Origin: Ceratothoa steindachneri
Taxonomy: Eukaryota > Arthropoda > Malacostraca > Isopoda > Cymothoidae
DNA: 64,000 nucleotides
Assembly (NCBI GenBank): GCA_963969495.1
Contig: OZ018333.1
Location: 88,194,508 to 88,258,507, forward strand
Direction: 5' to 3'
The translations under genes and the position numbers were made by a program. The notes beneath the pieces are model-generated. The model saw only the letters and a list, made by a program, of their open reading frames with translations. It made no database searches and was not told where the DNA came from. Position 1 is the stretch's first letter. Every line of letters starts with the position of its first letter. Below are positions 32,701 through 41,983 of this stretch, one piece after another.

Positions 32701-34295
32701 AGGCTTTTCAATCCTACAAATCAAAGGAAGAATCTCATTCTCTCAATTTCACAACAAAATCTAACCATCCGTATAACGCTCTATTCAGCATATATGAGCC
32801 GCAAAGCGCTTTGTCCCTTTGCAGATCTACTTCCCCTGGCCTTGATGAGATCCATTTAGACATGATTCGGCACCTACATCCACACTCTACTCTCTTCCTG
32901 CTTGATTTGTACAACTTTATATGGATGAAGGGTTTTTACCCGTCATCATGGCGCATTGGGATCATCCTTCCCTTTGTCAAACCGGGCTGGGACGGGTTGA
33001 ATGTAGATCACTACCGCCCTATAGCTCTCACCAGCTGTTTGAGTAAGTTGCTGGAAAAAATTATATTGGGGCGCCTAAACTGGTTCCTAGAAACCAATCA
33101 CCTCTCTCTATTTTAATGTGGCTTCCGCAAAGGTCATAGTACCCTTGACCTACTAGTACGTTTCGAGGGATCAGTCCGGAAAGCTTTCTCATTAAAGCAC
33201 CGAGTCCTAGCCATATTTTTCGATATTGAGAAAGCCTACGACACAACATGGAGATACGGCATCTTGAAGCAGTTATACGTCTGGGGGATGAGAGGCCTTT
33301 TACCTTCATTTATTCAAAGTTTTTTAGCATCTCGATCCTTCAAGGTACGTGTTGGAGCCGCATACTCTGACCTGCAACCCCAAGAGGTGGGAGTTCCTCA
33401 GGGCAGTGTTTTAAGTGTCTTATGTTTTATAATTGCCATCAATGATATTATTTTGTCTCTCCCAGAAGGTTTATCGGCAACTCTGTTTGTCGATGATTTA
33501 GCACTATACTGTTCCTCACCTTGCCTTTCATTAGCAGCGCGTCGGCTACAACTGGCGGTCGATGCTGTATCCAAAAGAGCACAACTTAAGGGATTCCGCT
33601 TTTCCACGAACAAAACCAAAGCAATGTATTTCCACCGGAGCAGAGGGGTTCTTGTTCCGCCATCTATCTCTCTACAAGGCGTAGATATAGAGTTTGTCTC
33701 CGAGTTTCGGTTCCTTGGCGTAACTCTCGATCCAAAGTTATCCTGGTTACCACACCTACGCCGACTTCGAACAGGCTGTCTGCGGGCTCTAGACATTTTG
33801 AAAGTCCTCTCACACACTTCGTGGGGCAGTGACCGACAAACATTGTGGACATTATACACAGCCCTCGTTCAATCCAAATTGGATTATGGCTGTCAAATTT
33901 ACTCATCGGCTTCCCCTTCAGCCCTTAAAATGCTGAACCCCATTCGAAACCTTGGAGTTCGCCTTTCTAGTGGAGCCTTCCGTACTTCTCCTGTCAACAG
34001 CCTTTACTGCGAGAGTGGGGTACTCCCTTTGCCCTACCATAGACTTCAAATCTGCATGCGATACCTCTGCCGAGTACAGCAAGCCCCTGTATCAGAGGTC
34101 TACAGATGCCTGTATGCTGCCGAATCAACGGCGGCATATGATAAGTTGCCATCTTTACCCCGCCCTTTGAACCTTCGCATAGGAGATCATCTCTCTAACC
34201 TGGGTGCTCCAAGGGTCCTTACCCTTCCATCCTTACTGAGCCCTAGGTGGCGTGCTCCTCTTCCCACAGTATGTACCAACATGTGGAGCCTGTAG
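32631..34295 (+). pseudogene. Family J copy e: reverse transcriptase
   Basis: STSPGLDEIHLDMIRHLHPH, PFVKPGWDGLNVDHYRPIAL and TSCLSKLLEKIILGRL precede a TAA at 33113-33115, followed in the same frame by CGFRKGHSTLDLLVRFE and FFDIEKAYDTTWRYGILKQL. EVGVPQGSVLSVLCFIIAIN and the catalytic LFVDDLALYC (FVDD) are intact, then FRFLGVTLDPKLSWLPHL. So one premature stop and the two flanking frameshifts are all that separate this from an open ORF2. It runs to the stop at 34293-34295. Confidence 0.9.
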
Positions 34296-35194
34296 ATTCC
34301 TCCATGGACCCTCGCATCATTAAAAGCCTGTTCTTAGAGCATTCGGTCTCCCACAAACAATGCTGCCCACTATACACGGATGGCTCTAAGTCGGACGGTG
34401 GCGTGGGTGCCGCAGCCATCTACCCAGGAGGAGAATTCCTAACTCTATCTTTGCCGCCAGCAGCATCCATTTTTACCGCTGAACTTTCAGCAATCCTTTT
34501 AGCCTTTAGACTCATCCAAATTTTACCTTTTAGTGATTTTGTCATTTTTTCCGACTCAAGGAGTGTCTTACAGTCAATTAGATCTTTTAATGCGTCCCAT
34601 TCCCTAGTCACAGAAATTTGCAACTGGCTGATCCAAAATGCGTCCCGATATAGAATTATTTTTTGCTGGGTTCCTGGGCATGTGGGGGTCCTGGGCAACG
34701 AGAAGGCTGATCGGCTGGCCCGCTCAGCACATTCTGTGTCTCCTGAGAACACGGATCTGCCTTTTAGGCTCCACTTTCCTTCAATAATAAAGTATATTTT
34801 CCACCTGTGGCAGAATGAATGGGATGACTGCTCATCATCCAAACTATACAAAATAAAAAATTCTATTCGCTCTTGGCCCTCGAGTCGTCATAGAATGCGG
34901 TCGTTGGAGGTGGCCCTTTGCCGAGTTCGCATTGGCCACACGAGACTTACTCACGGCCATCTCATTTCGGGTGATGCCCATATCAGCCCTCGCTGTCGTT
35001 TTTGCGGTGGAGACCAATCGGTTGCCCACCTTTTATTGGATTGTAGCCATTTTACCATTCTCCGATTGTCCTGTTTCCCGACCCTTTTAACTATTCCTCA
35101 ACACACCCGTCTTCGATTCATATTGGCGGAGGAATCTTTTAACCCGTCGTTTTTTAAATTTTTGTCACAAAGTCGTCTCCTCCACCTTTTATAG
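34247..35194 (+). CDS. Family J copy e: RNase H and Cys/His tail, open
   Basis: LYTDGSKSDGGVGAAAIYPG (first Asp), IFTAELSAILLAF (Glu), VIFSDSRSVLQSI (second Asp) and IFCWVPGHVGVLGNEKADRL (last Asp) make a complete RNase H with all four catalytic residues. The tail CRVRIGHTRLTHGHLISGD, CRFCGGDQSVAHLLLDC is the group's Cys/His end. It is open for 315 codons but shifted by one frame relative to RT; it would be the C-terminal end of ORF2, not a separate gene. It ends with TAG at 35192-35194. Confidence 0.88.
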   Translation: MACSSSHSMYQHVEPVDSSMDPRIIKSLFLEHSVSHKQCCPLYTDGSKSDGGVGAAAIYPGGEFLTLSLPPAASIFTAELSAILLAFRLIQILPFSDFVIFSDSRSVLQSIRSFNASHSLVTEICNWLIQNASRYRIIFCWVPGHVGVLGNEKADRLARSAHSVSPENTDLPFRLHFPSIIKYIFHLWQNEWDDCSSSKLYKIKNSIRSWPSSRHRMRSLEVALCRVRIGHTRLTHGHLISGDAHISPRCRFCGGDQSVAHLLLDCSHFTILRLSCFPTLLTIPQHTRLRFILAEESFNPSFFKFLSQSRLLHLL

Positions 35195-35446
35195 ATGATA
35201 TTTCTCGTTTCACCCTCGCGGCCATATAGAATCCACTTGGATTGGGCAGCAACCCACCGGTAACTTATCTTAAATCTTCCTCAGACTGTTTGCCCATTCC
35301 TGTTGAATGTCCCAGACTGGCTAATCTTCGCGCACGCTACATGTCTCATTAACGGGAAGGACGACCGTGTCGTAACCACTTGTTCCTTGTACTTGTGATG
35401 GGTTTGTGTACACAGACCTGGTAACTATTTTACTTTTTGGAGGAAG
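35195..35446 (+). other. Family J copy e: 3' UTR (probable)
   Basis: About 250 bases follow the ORF2 stop without coding motifs. No clear poly(A) or short tandem tail was seen, and the right boundary is set only by the start of other family J pieces in copy f. Confidence 0.4.
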
Positions 35447-36300
35447 ATGGCCTCCTCCCCTTTAGTTAAGACTCATCGTTGTAAGTCCCATGTTGCTCGG
35501 CCGGAGCACGCTTCCTTGTTTCTTTTTGGACCATTTTGTTTTTATTTGTTATTTTTTATTCTGTTTCTTGTCTTTGTCCTGTTTTATCTTTCAGCAGTTG
35601 CCCCTTTTCTTTCTCACTTCTCGCAAACCGTGGAAATATCACTCTACCCCGCCTGGTTTCCGCCCAATCTCTCTTACCTCCTGCTTGTTCAAGTTGATGT
35701 AGAAATGAGTAAATGTTAGGGGGCCTCTGCTGTCCAGAAAAAAAAAGTTAAGCTGTCTTCTGCACCATTTCCATGTCTTTTTTGCCCGACGCCTGAAATG
35801 ACAAGCTCATATTCTCAGCCTTAGGGTATCTTCTACCCGCGCTATACACCTTGTGTGTTCTCGTGATGTTCATCACCTGCGGGGGCATATAGGGCTACTG
35901 CCTTACTTGACTACGGATGCAAGTTTTTTGCATCCGCAGCTCAGCGTCTATTACCCAGCGTCTTCCTCAGTCGCTAACGCTCTCACGGCATTGGTTGGCA
36001 GCCGATCTCGACTGTATTTATGCTGCTGAGAGACGCCAATCTTCCCCTAATGTCCTTGAGTTTAGAGCTCGCTATAGCTCTTGTTTCGGTGTCGGCCCTG
36101 GTTCTGCCCAGGACGCCACCCTGGACGGTACCACAGAGGCCTGCTGTAATTTCTGCGTACATTCATCCTGTCAGTTGAGTTCGACGCGGGAGACTTCTGT
36201 CACGTCGTGGCATGGTTGCCGATATAACTGTACATGCCATATAGACGGTAGATACTACCTATACCTTTCTTAACACTTTGGTACTCGTGAAGGTGACCTA
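35447..36300 (+). pseudogene. Family J copy f: shuffled small fragments of ORF2
   Basis: Short pieces appear on the plus strand in an order that does not fit one element. An RT block PGFRPISLTSCLFKLM is at about 35650-35700. An RT thumb-like block (TTDASFLHPQL) is at 35910-35945. An endonuclease piece (FDAGDFCHVVAWLP, as DAGDFRRVMAQLPRP of copy b) is at about 36180-36225. Endonuclease after RT means deletions plus rearrangement. A hydrophobic frame at 35490-35620 is low-complexity, not a membrane protein. Confidence 0.5.
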
Positions 36301-37024
36301 AGAGACCGAAATGTTTAAAGGGTTCCTTGATTATCCGTATGCAACGCCGGAAGGTGCCAGTAGTGCACTCACAGGCATCGTTACCAGATTTTAAATACTG
36401 AAATATGGGACCCCTAAATTGGAGAGATATTTAAACACTACTGACACATACAACTTAAGTGAAGTTAGGCACGCAACGCGAACTCTCTCTCAGCTGGGGT
36501 CCAGATTGTCCAGGATCTACTTCATAAACTTTTATTTTAAGGTGTGTTCATTGTAGATTTTGTTATAAACGTCTGTTCATTAAATATGTCAAAGCTTTAT
36601 ATTATTGCATTCATGCCTTTTTTTGCAGAAAGTCACTTTATAGCTAAAGTGACTTGCCATAATATAATGAGTAAATTGCAGAAAATAAAATGCATATGAT
36701 GAAAACCTTTCCATAATCCTTTCAAAATTAGTTTCCCCGATTGTTATTCGTATGTTATTTGTCATACCTTGTCCTCGATCCAACTGCTATCAAGAGATGT
36801 GCTTATTTTAATTACGAGTCCATATATCCTTTGTTTGAGACCACCCCGACAATTAGATCGCTCAGGCGGACAGTGTTTATTTCGGTGCAGAATGGAATAA
36901 AGCCACGTGGCCACCTCCAAGATTTAGTATTGGGAAAGTGAAGAAAAGAGTGGAGTCACCCGTACACACACTCTTTTCGAGTTCCACAAGCCAGATTAGA
37001 CAATGCTTGTAGTCTATCATATGT
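36301..37024. other. AT-rich sequence, no gene seen
   Basis: No motif-bearing frame was found. A short palindrome-like stretch (AGTCACTTTATAGCTAAAGTGACT at 36630-36653) is present and could be a hairpin. The family J copy g starts at the right edge. Confidence 0.5.
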
Positions 37025-37087
37025 CCCTCTTACTCCCCACTTCACCCCTCCAGCAGAATTTCACGGAACGCCCTGTTCCAAACAGCC

Positions 37088-38104
37088 GTGCTGCCCCAAT
37101 TGTGGCGGAGACCACTCTGCCACATCACAGCAATGCACCTTCTTCCTCTACGAGAGAGAGAGGTCATTGCTGTTCGAAATAAAAACAAAATGAGCTATAA
37201 AGAGGCTAGACGAAGAGTTAGGGAGACTTACGTTCAGCCTGGCGTGAGCTTCGCGGATGCTCTCCGCACCGCCACGCCAAAGAAGGGGAGAAGCCAGAGA
37301 CCATCTACAGGCTCTCCTGAACAAACAAGAAGTCCTCCACAACCGAAACCCAGGTCTCCGCGCAGAGATGTGCCTCAACAGGTAAGGGGTTCTCCACACC
37401 TTAAACCCGCATCTCCACGCACACCTGAAAAGGTTAAGAGCCCCCCTCGACCGAAACCACGATCAATCGGTAGAGAAAACTCTTCTCGAAAATCTAGCCT
37501 AGCTTCTGATGGCACAAAGAAGAGGAACCTTCCATCCTCTCCCGATTCACCAACAGTGGCAAAACACTTTGCCACCACTCCACAAGACGTGGGTGTGAAT
37601 CGGATTGGGCCGCAGGTGGTGTCTATTCCAGCTCTGGACATCCATCCTGCCCCAAAAGAACAGAGAACTACAGCCCCAAAGCGAGTAGTCAGCAACTCAC
37701 CCCTTGCTGATACTGCTTTGGAACTCCTTCGAGCCCTAAGTGAGAAGGAATCAACCTGTACTCCATCACAGGAAACAGCTGTAGTAGAGGCTGCCCCCTT
37801 ATCCAAGGAGGAGCCGAACCAACCATCAGATTCCAAGAATCCTTCGCCAGCCGAACAATCGCTGCCACCATCACCAGCCAAGTCGATGTCATCGGCTCAC
37901 GAAATGACTGATGGAGATGCTCCCATATCTGCTTCTCCAGTCAAGACAGTCATTTCGTATAGCCAGCTAACAAAATTGCCACGTTTAAAAGAAAAGCCGA
38001 GAGCTAAATTAACGCTCCCGATGCCTCCAGAGTCATACCCAAAACCGGTAATTGGTATGACCAAAACTACCCCTAAGGGTAGGATGATTGTCTTAAAGAG
38101 ATAA
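37088..38104 (+). CDS. Family J copy g: ORF1 C-terminal part, open
   Basis: The frame begins at the last zinc knuckle (CCPNCGGDHSATSQQC just upstream and in part before the first ATG), continues FFLYEREVIAVRNKNKMSYK, EARRRVRETYVQPGVSFADA and then a long Pro/Ser/Lys-rich tail with repeated SPP.PKPRS elements. The N-terminal RNA-binding part is missing. It ends TAA at 38102-38104; ORF2 begins two bases later. Predicted nucleic-acid binding. Open over 338 codons, which is remarkable beside the broken copies around it. Confidence 0.75.
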   Translation: MLPQLWRRPLCHITAMHLLPLREREVIAVRNKNKMSYKEARRRVRETYVQPGVSFADALRTATPKKGRSQRPSTGSPEQTRSPPQPKPRSPRRDVPQQVRGSPHLKPASPRTPEKVKSPPRPKPRSIGRENSSRKSSLASDGTKKRNLPSSPDSPTVAKHFATTPQDVGVNRIGPQVVSIPALDIHPAPKEQRTTAPKRVVSNSPLADTALELLRALSEKESTCTPSQETAVVEAAPLSKEEPNQPSDSKNPSPAEQSLPPSPAKSMSSAHEMTDGDAPISASPVKTVISYSQLTKLPRLKEKPRAKLTLPMPPESYPKPVIGMTKTTPKGRMIVLKR

Positions 38105-38106
38105 GG

Positions 38107-38820
38107 ATGTATCCAATAATTCATTGGAACATCCAAGGTCTCTTACCCAAGTGGGAAGAACTCAAGCTCCTGTTTAAGGACTACAATCCTGATTGTATAG
38201 CTTTACAGGAAACTTGCTTGGGTACTCGTAGTGTACCCAATATTCCTGGTTGCGTGGGATACTATAAGAACCCTATAGAACCAATCCATGGTTCTGCTGT
38301 GCTCATCAACAGCAGGGTTCCCCACAACCAGATCGACCTTGCGACAGACCTGCAGGCGGTCGCTGTCCGCCTGTTCTCCCATCGCCACTATACGGTCTGC
38401 TCGCTTTACCTCCCTCCTAGTGAGGAAAAAGACACAGCCTCTCTAGCTAGAAAACTAATAGAGGTAATTAAACAGCTCCCTCCCCCCTTTCTATTGATTG
38501 GGGATTTTAATGCTCGACACCCCCTTTGGGGCGACCATGATAAGAACCCTAGGGGAAACATGATTGAGAAATTTCTGGGCGAAAATGATGTCTACCTTCT
38601 AAACGATGGCAGTCATACATCATTTCACATCCAGACGAGCAGCTCTACATGCGTGGACTTGTCCCTCTGTTCACCAAGCTGTAGAGCTGATTTTGACTGG
38701 GCAGTGGATCCTGACTTGCGAGGCAGCGATCACTTCCCCATTATTATAGCGCCATGTACAGGTGGCCCCCCTCCACCACCTAGTAAAAAATGGAATGCAA
38801 AAAAAAGCAAACTGGCCTAA
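38107..38820 (+). CDS. Family J copy g: ORF2 endonuclease domain
   Basis: It starts MYPIIHWNIQGLLPKWEELK (first block, Asn present), then CIALQETCLG (Glu), VCSLYLPPSEE, FLLIGDFNARHPLWGDH (Asp and Asn) and LRGSDHFPIIIAPC (Asp and His). All catalytic blocks are intact. The ATG lies two bases after the ORF1 stop (TAAGGATG), an arrangement suited to stop-and-restart translation. The frame is lost at an A-run near 38800-38815, a typical slippage site, where the linker goes on in another frame. Confidence 0.88.
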   Translation: MYPIIHWNIQGLLPKWEELKLLFKDYNPDCIALQETCLGTRSVPNIPGCVGYYKNPIEPIHGSAVLINSRVPHNQIDLATDLQAVAVRLFSHRHYTVCSLYLPPSEEKDTASLARKLIEVIKQLPPPFLLIGDFNARHPLWGDHDKNPRGNMIEKFLGENDVYLLNDGSHTSFHIQTSSSTCVDLSLCSPSCRADFDWAVDPDLRGSDHFPIIIAPCTGGPPPPPSKKWNAKKSKLA

Positions 38821-40713
38821 ATTCAGGCACCTCTCGAGCCATGACGGCTCCTTCCCTCATGAAGATATTGACGTGGCTATCGATGACCTCCTAGTCCACG
38901 TCAATAAAGCGGCTAACTCCTCCATCCCACTCTCCGGCTCAACCGCTCGCGGACCACAAGTTCCTTGGTGGTCGGCTGAATGCTCGAGAGCCGTGACTGA
39001 ATGTAAAATGGCTTGCCGACGTTACCATCGCTCCCCTACGATGGTAAATAAAATTGCTCGTAACAGAGCAAGGGCAGCACGGCGACGCATCCTTTGACAG
39101 GCTCGAAAGACCTCGTTGGAAGGTTACATCGCGTCCATAAGTTGGCAAACGCCTATAGACAAAGTGTGGAAAAGGGTCAAAAAGCTATTGGGCAAATCCA
39201 ATGGCTTTAAGGCTCCCAACATTGTCCAAGCTGGAGAATTGTTGGGGGACTTGTCCCATATTTCCAATGTCTTAGCCAGATCATTTGCTAGCATCTCAAG
39301 CCCAGATAATTATGAGATGGAATTCCAGTGTTTTAGGCTCCAACAGGAGCAGCAACCGCTCAACTTTATGGAGCCTAACATGGATAACGAGTCTTACAAC
39401 CGACTCTTCTCTATCCATTAGCTCCATAATGCACTGAAGCACTGTAGATCCACTGCCCCCGGATCGGATGGCATTTCCTATGATATGATTAGGAATATGC
39501 ATCCATCCCTTCTCTCTCATTTACTGGACATTTACAACTGGATTTGGATCAAGGGCCGCTTCCCTTCCATGTGGAGAGAGGCCATAGTCCTTCCATTCCG
39601 CAAACCAGGAAAGGACGGGACGGAGCCCACCCACTTCCGCCCCATTGCTCTTACCAGTTGTCCATGTAAAGTGTTTGAGAGAATGGTCAATTTCAGACTC
39701 GTCTGGTTTTTGGAGGCTCAAAATCTCATATCTCCTTCTCAATCAGGGTTCAGGAAAAAGCAGAGTACGACAGACCTGCTTTTCCGAATGGAGTCACTCG
39801 TAAGAGATGCTTGTTCAAAGAAGCAGCACGCCATCGCTGTCTTCTTTGATATTGAGAAAGCATACGATACCACCTGGAGGCGTGGTATCCTTAAACAACT
39901 CCATGATTGGGGCCTGCGGGGTTACCTCCCCAGGTTTGTCGAGCAATTTCTGATGTGACGCACACTACGCGTAAGGGTTGGAGGCACCTTATCGGAGCCC
40001 GTGGACCAAGTTGAGGGTGTGCCACAGGGAAGTGTTCTCTGTGGCCATTAATAGCATTGTTAGAAATCTCCCTCCCGAGATTTCGTCGACGTTATATGTG
40101 GATGATCTGGCGCTCATTTGTTCTTCGCCCAGACTCCCATTTATCGTCCGTAAGCTACAGCGAGCTATAAGCACTGTAGCTGAAAATGCTTCCTCCAAGG
40201 GTTTCCGCTTTTCCGCAGTAAAGACCAAGGCTGTTCACTTTTATGGGCATAAGTTAGTGACATGGGACCCCCCCCCCCTTTTGTCGCTATATGGTGTGCC
40301 TATAGATTTTGAGCCCCATTTCAAATATCTGGGGGTCATATTTGATTCAAGGCTTTCCTTCCGGCACCATGTGGACGCCTTGAAAAAGGTCTTGTTTAAA
40401 GAGAATGGACATAATGAAGCTGTTGTCTCACACTTCTTGGGGAAGTGATCGACGTACCCTGTGGCTCCTGTATCTAGCATTGGTCCAATCAAAGCTAGAC
40501 TATGGATCACAGGTGTACTCCTCTGCCTCGCCATCCATTCTCGAAAAACTAAACACTGTGCGTAACCAGGGTGTGCGCCTGGCTTCTGGAGCCTTTAAGT
40601 CCTCCCCAGTGTGGAGCCTCTACGCAGAGAACGGGGTTCTCCCCCTTCCCTATCACAGGCTCAAGTCTAATTTAAACTACCTCCTTAGACTTGAGCAACT
40701 ACCGCAGACGCCA
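38762..40713 (+). pseudogene. Family J copy g: linker and reverse transcriptase
   Basis: Linker VPWWSAECSRAVTECKMA and VWKRVKKLLGK, a TGA at 39095-39097 and a TAG at 39419-39421 in the frame, then RSTAPGSDGISYDMIRNMHP, PFRKPGKDGTEPTHFRPIAL, SPSQSGFRKKQSTTDLLFRM and FFDIEKAYDTTWRRGILKQL. A TGA at 39956 and a small deletion in the PQGSVL block near 40035 follow. The catalytic TLYVDDLALICSS (YVDD, near 40095) is kept. SFRHHVDALKK, then SHTSWGSDRRTLWLLYLALV, end at the N run. Confidence 0.88.
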
Positions 40714-40913
40714 NNNNNNNNNNNNNNNNNNNNNNNNNNNNNNNNNNNNNNNNNNNNNNNNNNNNNNNNNNNNNNNNNNNNNNNNNNNNNNNNNNNNNNN
40801 NNNNNNNNNNNNNNNNNNNNNNNNNNNNNNNNNNNNNNNNNNNNNNNNNNNNNNNNNNNNNNNNNNNNNNNNNNNNNNNNNNNNNNNNNNNNNNNNNNNN
40901 NNNNNNNNNNNNN
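40714..40913. other. Assembly gap, 200 N
   Basis: Exactly 200 N, a placeholder length. The left edge is family J RT. The right edge is unrelated AT-rich sequence, so the RNase H end of copy g, and perhaps more, is hidden here. Confidence 0.98.
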
Positions 40914-41144
40914 CCTATTTAGGCTGGGATCATTTTTCACATTAGTGACTCAGGCATTGTTATTGGTGTGTTTCATTCCAAATTAAATGATATCGTGTTT
41001 TATCTTTCATTCATTTAGGCATGAAGACTCGCCCTCAGGAACAAGTATTAAACTGGAAGATTTGGGAACAAAAGACAAAGCATTATAGGATAAAATGAAA
41101 ATAAACACATAAATCACTAATGTAACAAATTACCTACACTCACT
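40914..41144. other. AT-rich sequence, no gene seen
   Basis: No motif or repeat partner identified between the gap and the repeat that starts at about 41145. Confidence 0.5.
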
Positions 41145-41983
41145 TTTTATGTAAAGTTTGACATACACAAGCACACTTTCTTGAGGTTTTGAAATCTATG
41201 CTACCTATCCAGCCATGTGGGTCATAGATATACTCAAGCACAGGTTGATTTGCTAGATTTTGAAAATGGTAAGTGTGCGCGCCATGTGCTCCAAAATCTT
41301 TTTTTTTAACCAACAATACTCAACCCTTTAAATTTTCTTTGTTAAACATCAATTAATAAATACTAAAAGCAAGTGCCTAGAGTGTAATTTGAGTAAAGAA
41401 TCATTTTTATATAAATACTATTTTGTAATTTTCAAAGACATAAATGTTTTTAATTCTAAAAATGATGCTCACTAATGGTATTTTTAGCTTCCTGAACTTA
41501 ATATTAACGTAGTTATTCACTTTTCAAAAATATAATTTTCTTTTGCTAAATTTGAATCTTTTTGCATCATTTTTGCCCTCATTCCTTCAACTTTTGGCCT
41601 GACTAGTTCACCCAGAACTGGCTTTTTTTATATCAGGACACAATCTGTGCATGTGTCTTTTAGCAATTATCTAATAGTATTTTGCATTAGATTGCCTGAC
41701 TAGTAGATGAATACCAGCCTTTTTAAAATCTTCAGCCGAATAGCAGATGCGTCTTTTGCTGATTATCCAAAGGCATTTTGTTTTAGATTGACGTATATTT
41801 TAGACAATTCGCAGCTTTATTTTTTTTAGTTTATATGATATAATGGCATGCTGTCGCTCTGCTAGGTTATCAGGATTAAAGGATCTGAAAGGGCAAAACC
41901 TCAGTGCAAATTTTCCATTAGTGCATTTAAGGGCATGTAGCTTTCTAATACCTTGCATTCAAACAAATGCTAGCCTCTTATAA
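41145..41983 (+). repeat. Unnamed repeat R, copy 1, left part
   Basis: This aligns by eye with the reverse complement of about 62950-63620: for instance TTGCTAGATTTTGAAAATGG, TTTTCTTTGTTAAACATCA, GTTTTTAATTCTAAAAATG and TTCAACTTTTGGCCT all have partners there in the same order. It continues after CR1 copy F at 43554-43640 (TTTTCTGCACAAAGCTTTGA). It is non-coding, AT-rich, roughly 0.8 kb, and old. Within it a CTTTTTTTA-to-GCATGT segment recurs, suggesting internal sub-repeats. Confidence 0.75.

Larger units (their letters stand above)
37025..40713 (+). mobile_element. Family J copy g, 3' end lost in the assembly gap
   Basis: ORF1 end, ORF2 endonuclease and RT are present in order; RNase H and 3' UTR should follow but the sequence runs into N at 40714. 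It is similar to copy e in order and motifs but clearly diverged in sequence (for example SALINSR-type differences), so it is a different subfamily. It starts inside ORF1 at the last zinc knuckle, a 5' truncation typical of target-primed insertion. Confidence 0.85.

Noticed and set aside
35490..35620. Hydrophobic frame that looks like a membrane protein
   Set aside because: It is a T-rich low-complexity stretch between retroelement fragments, with no start context or homology.
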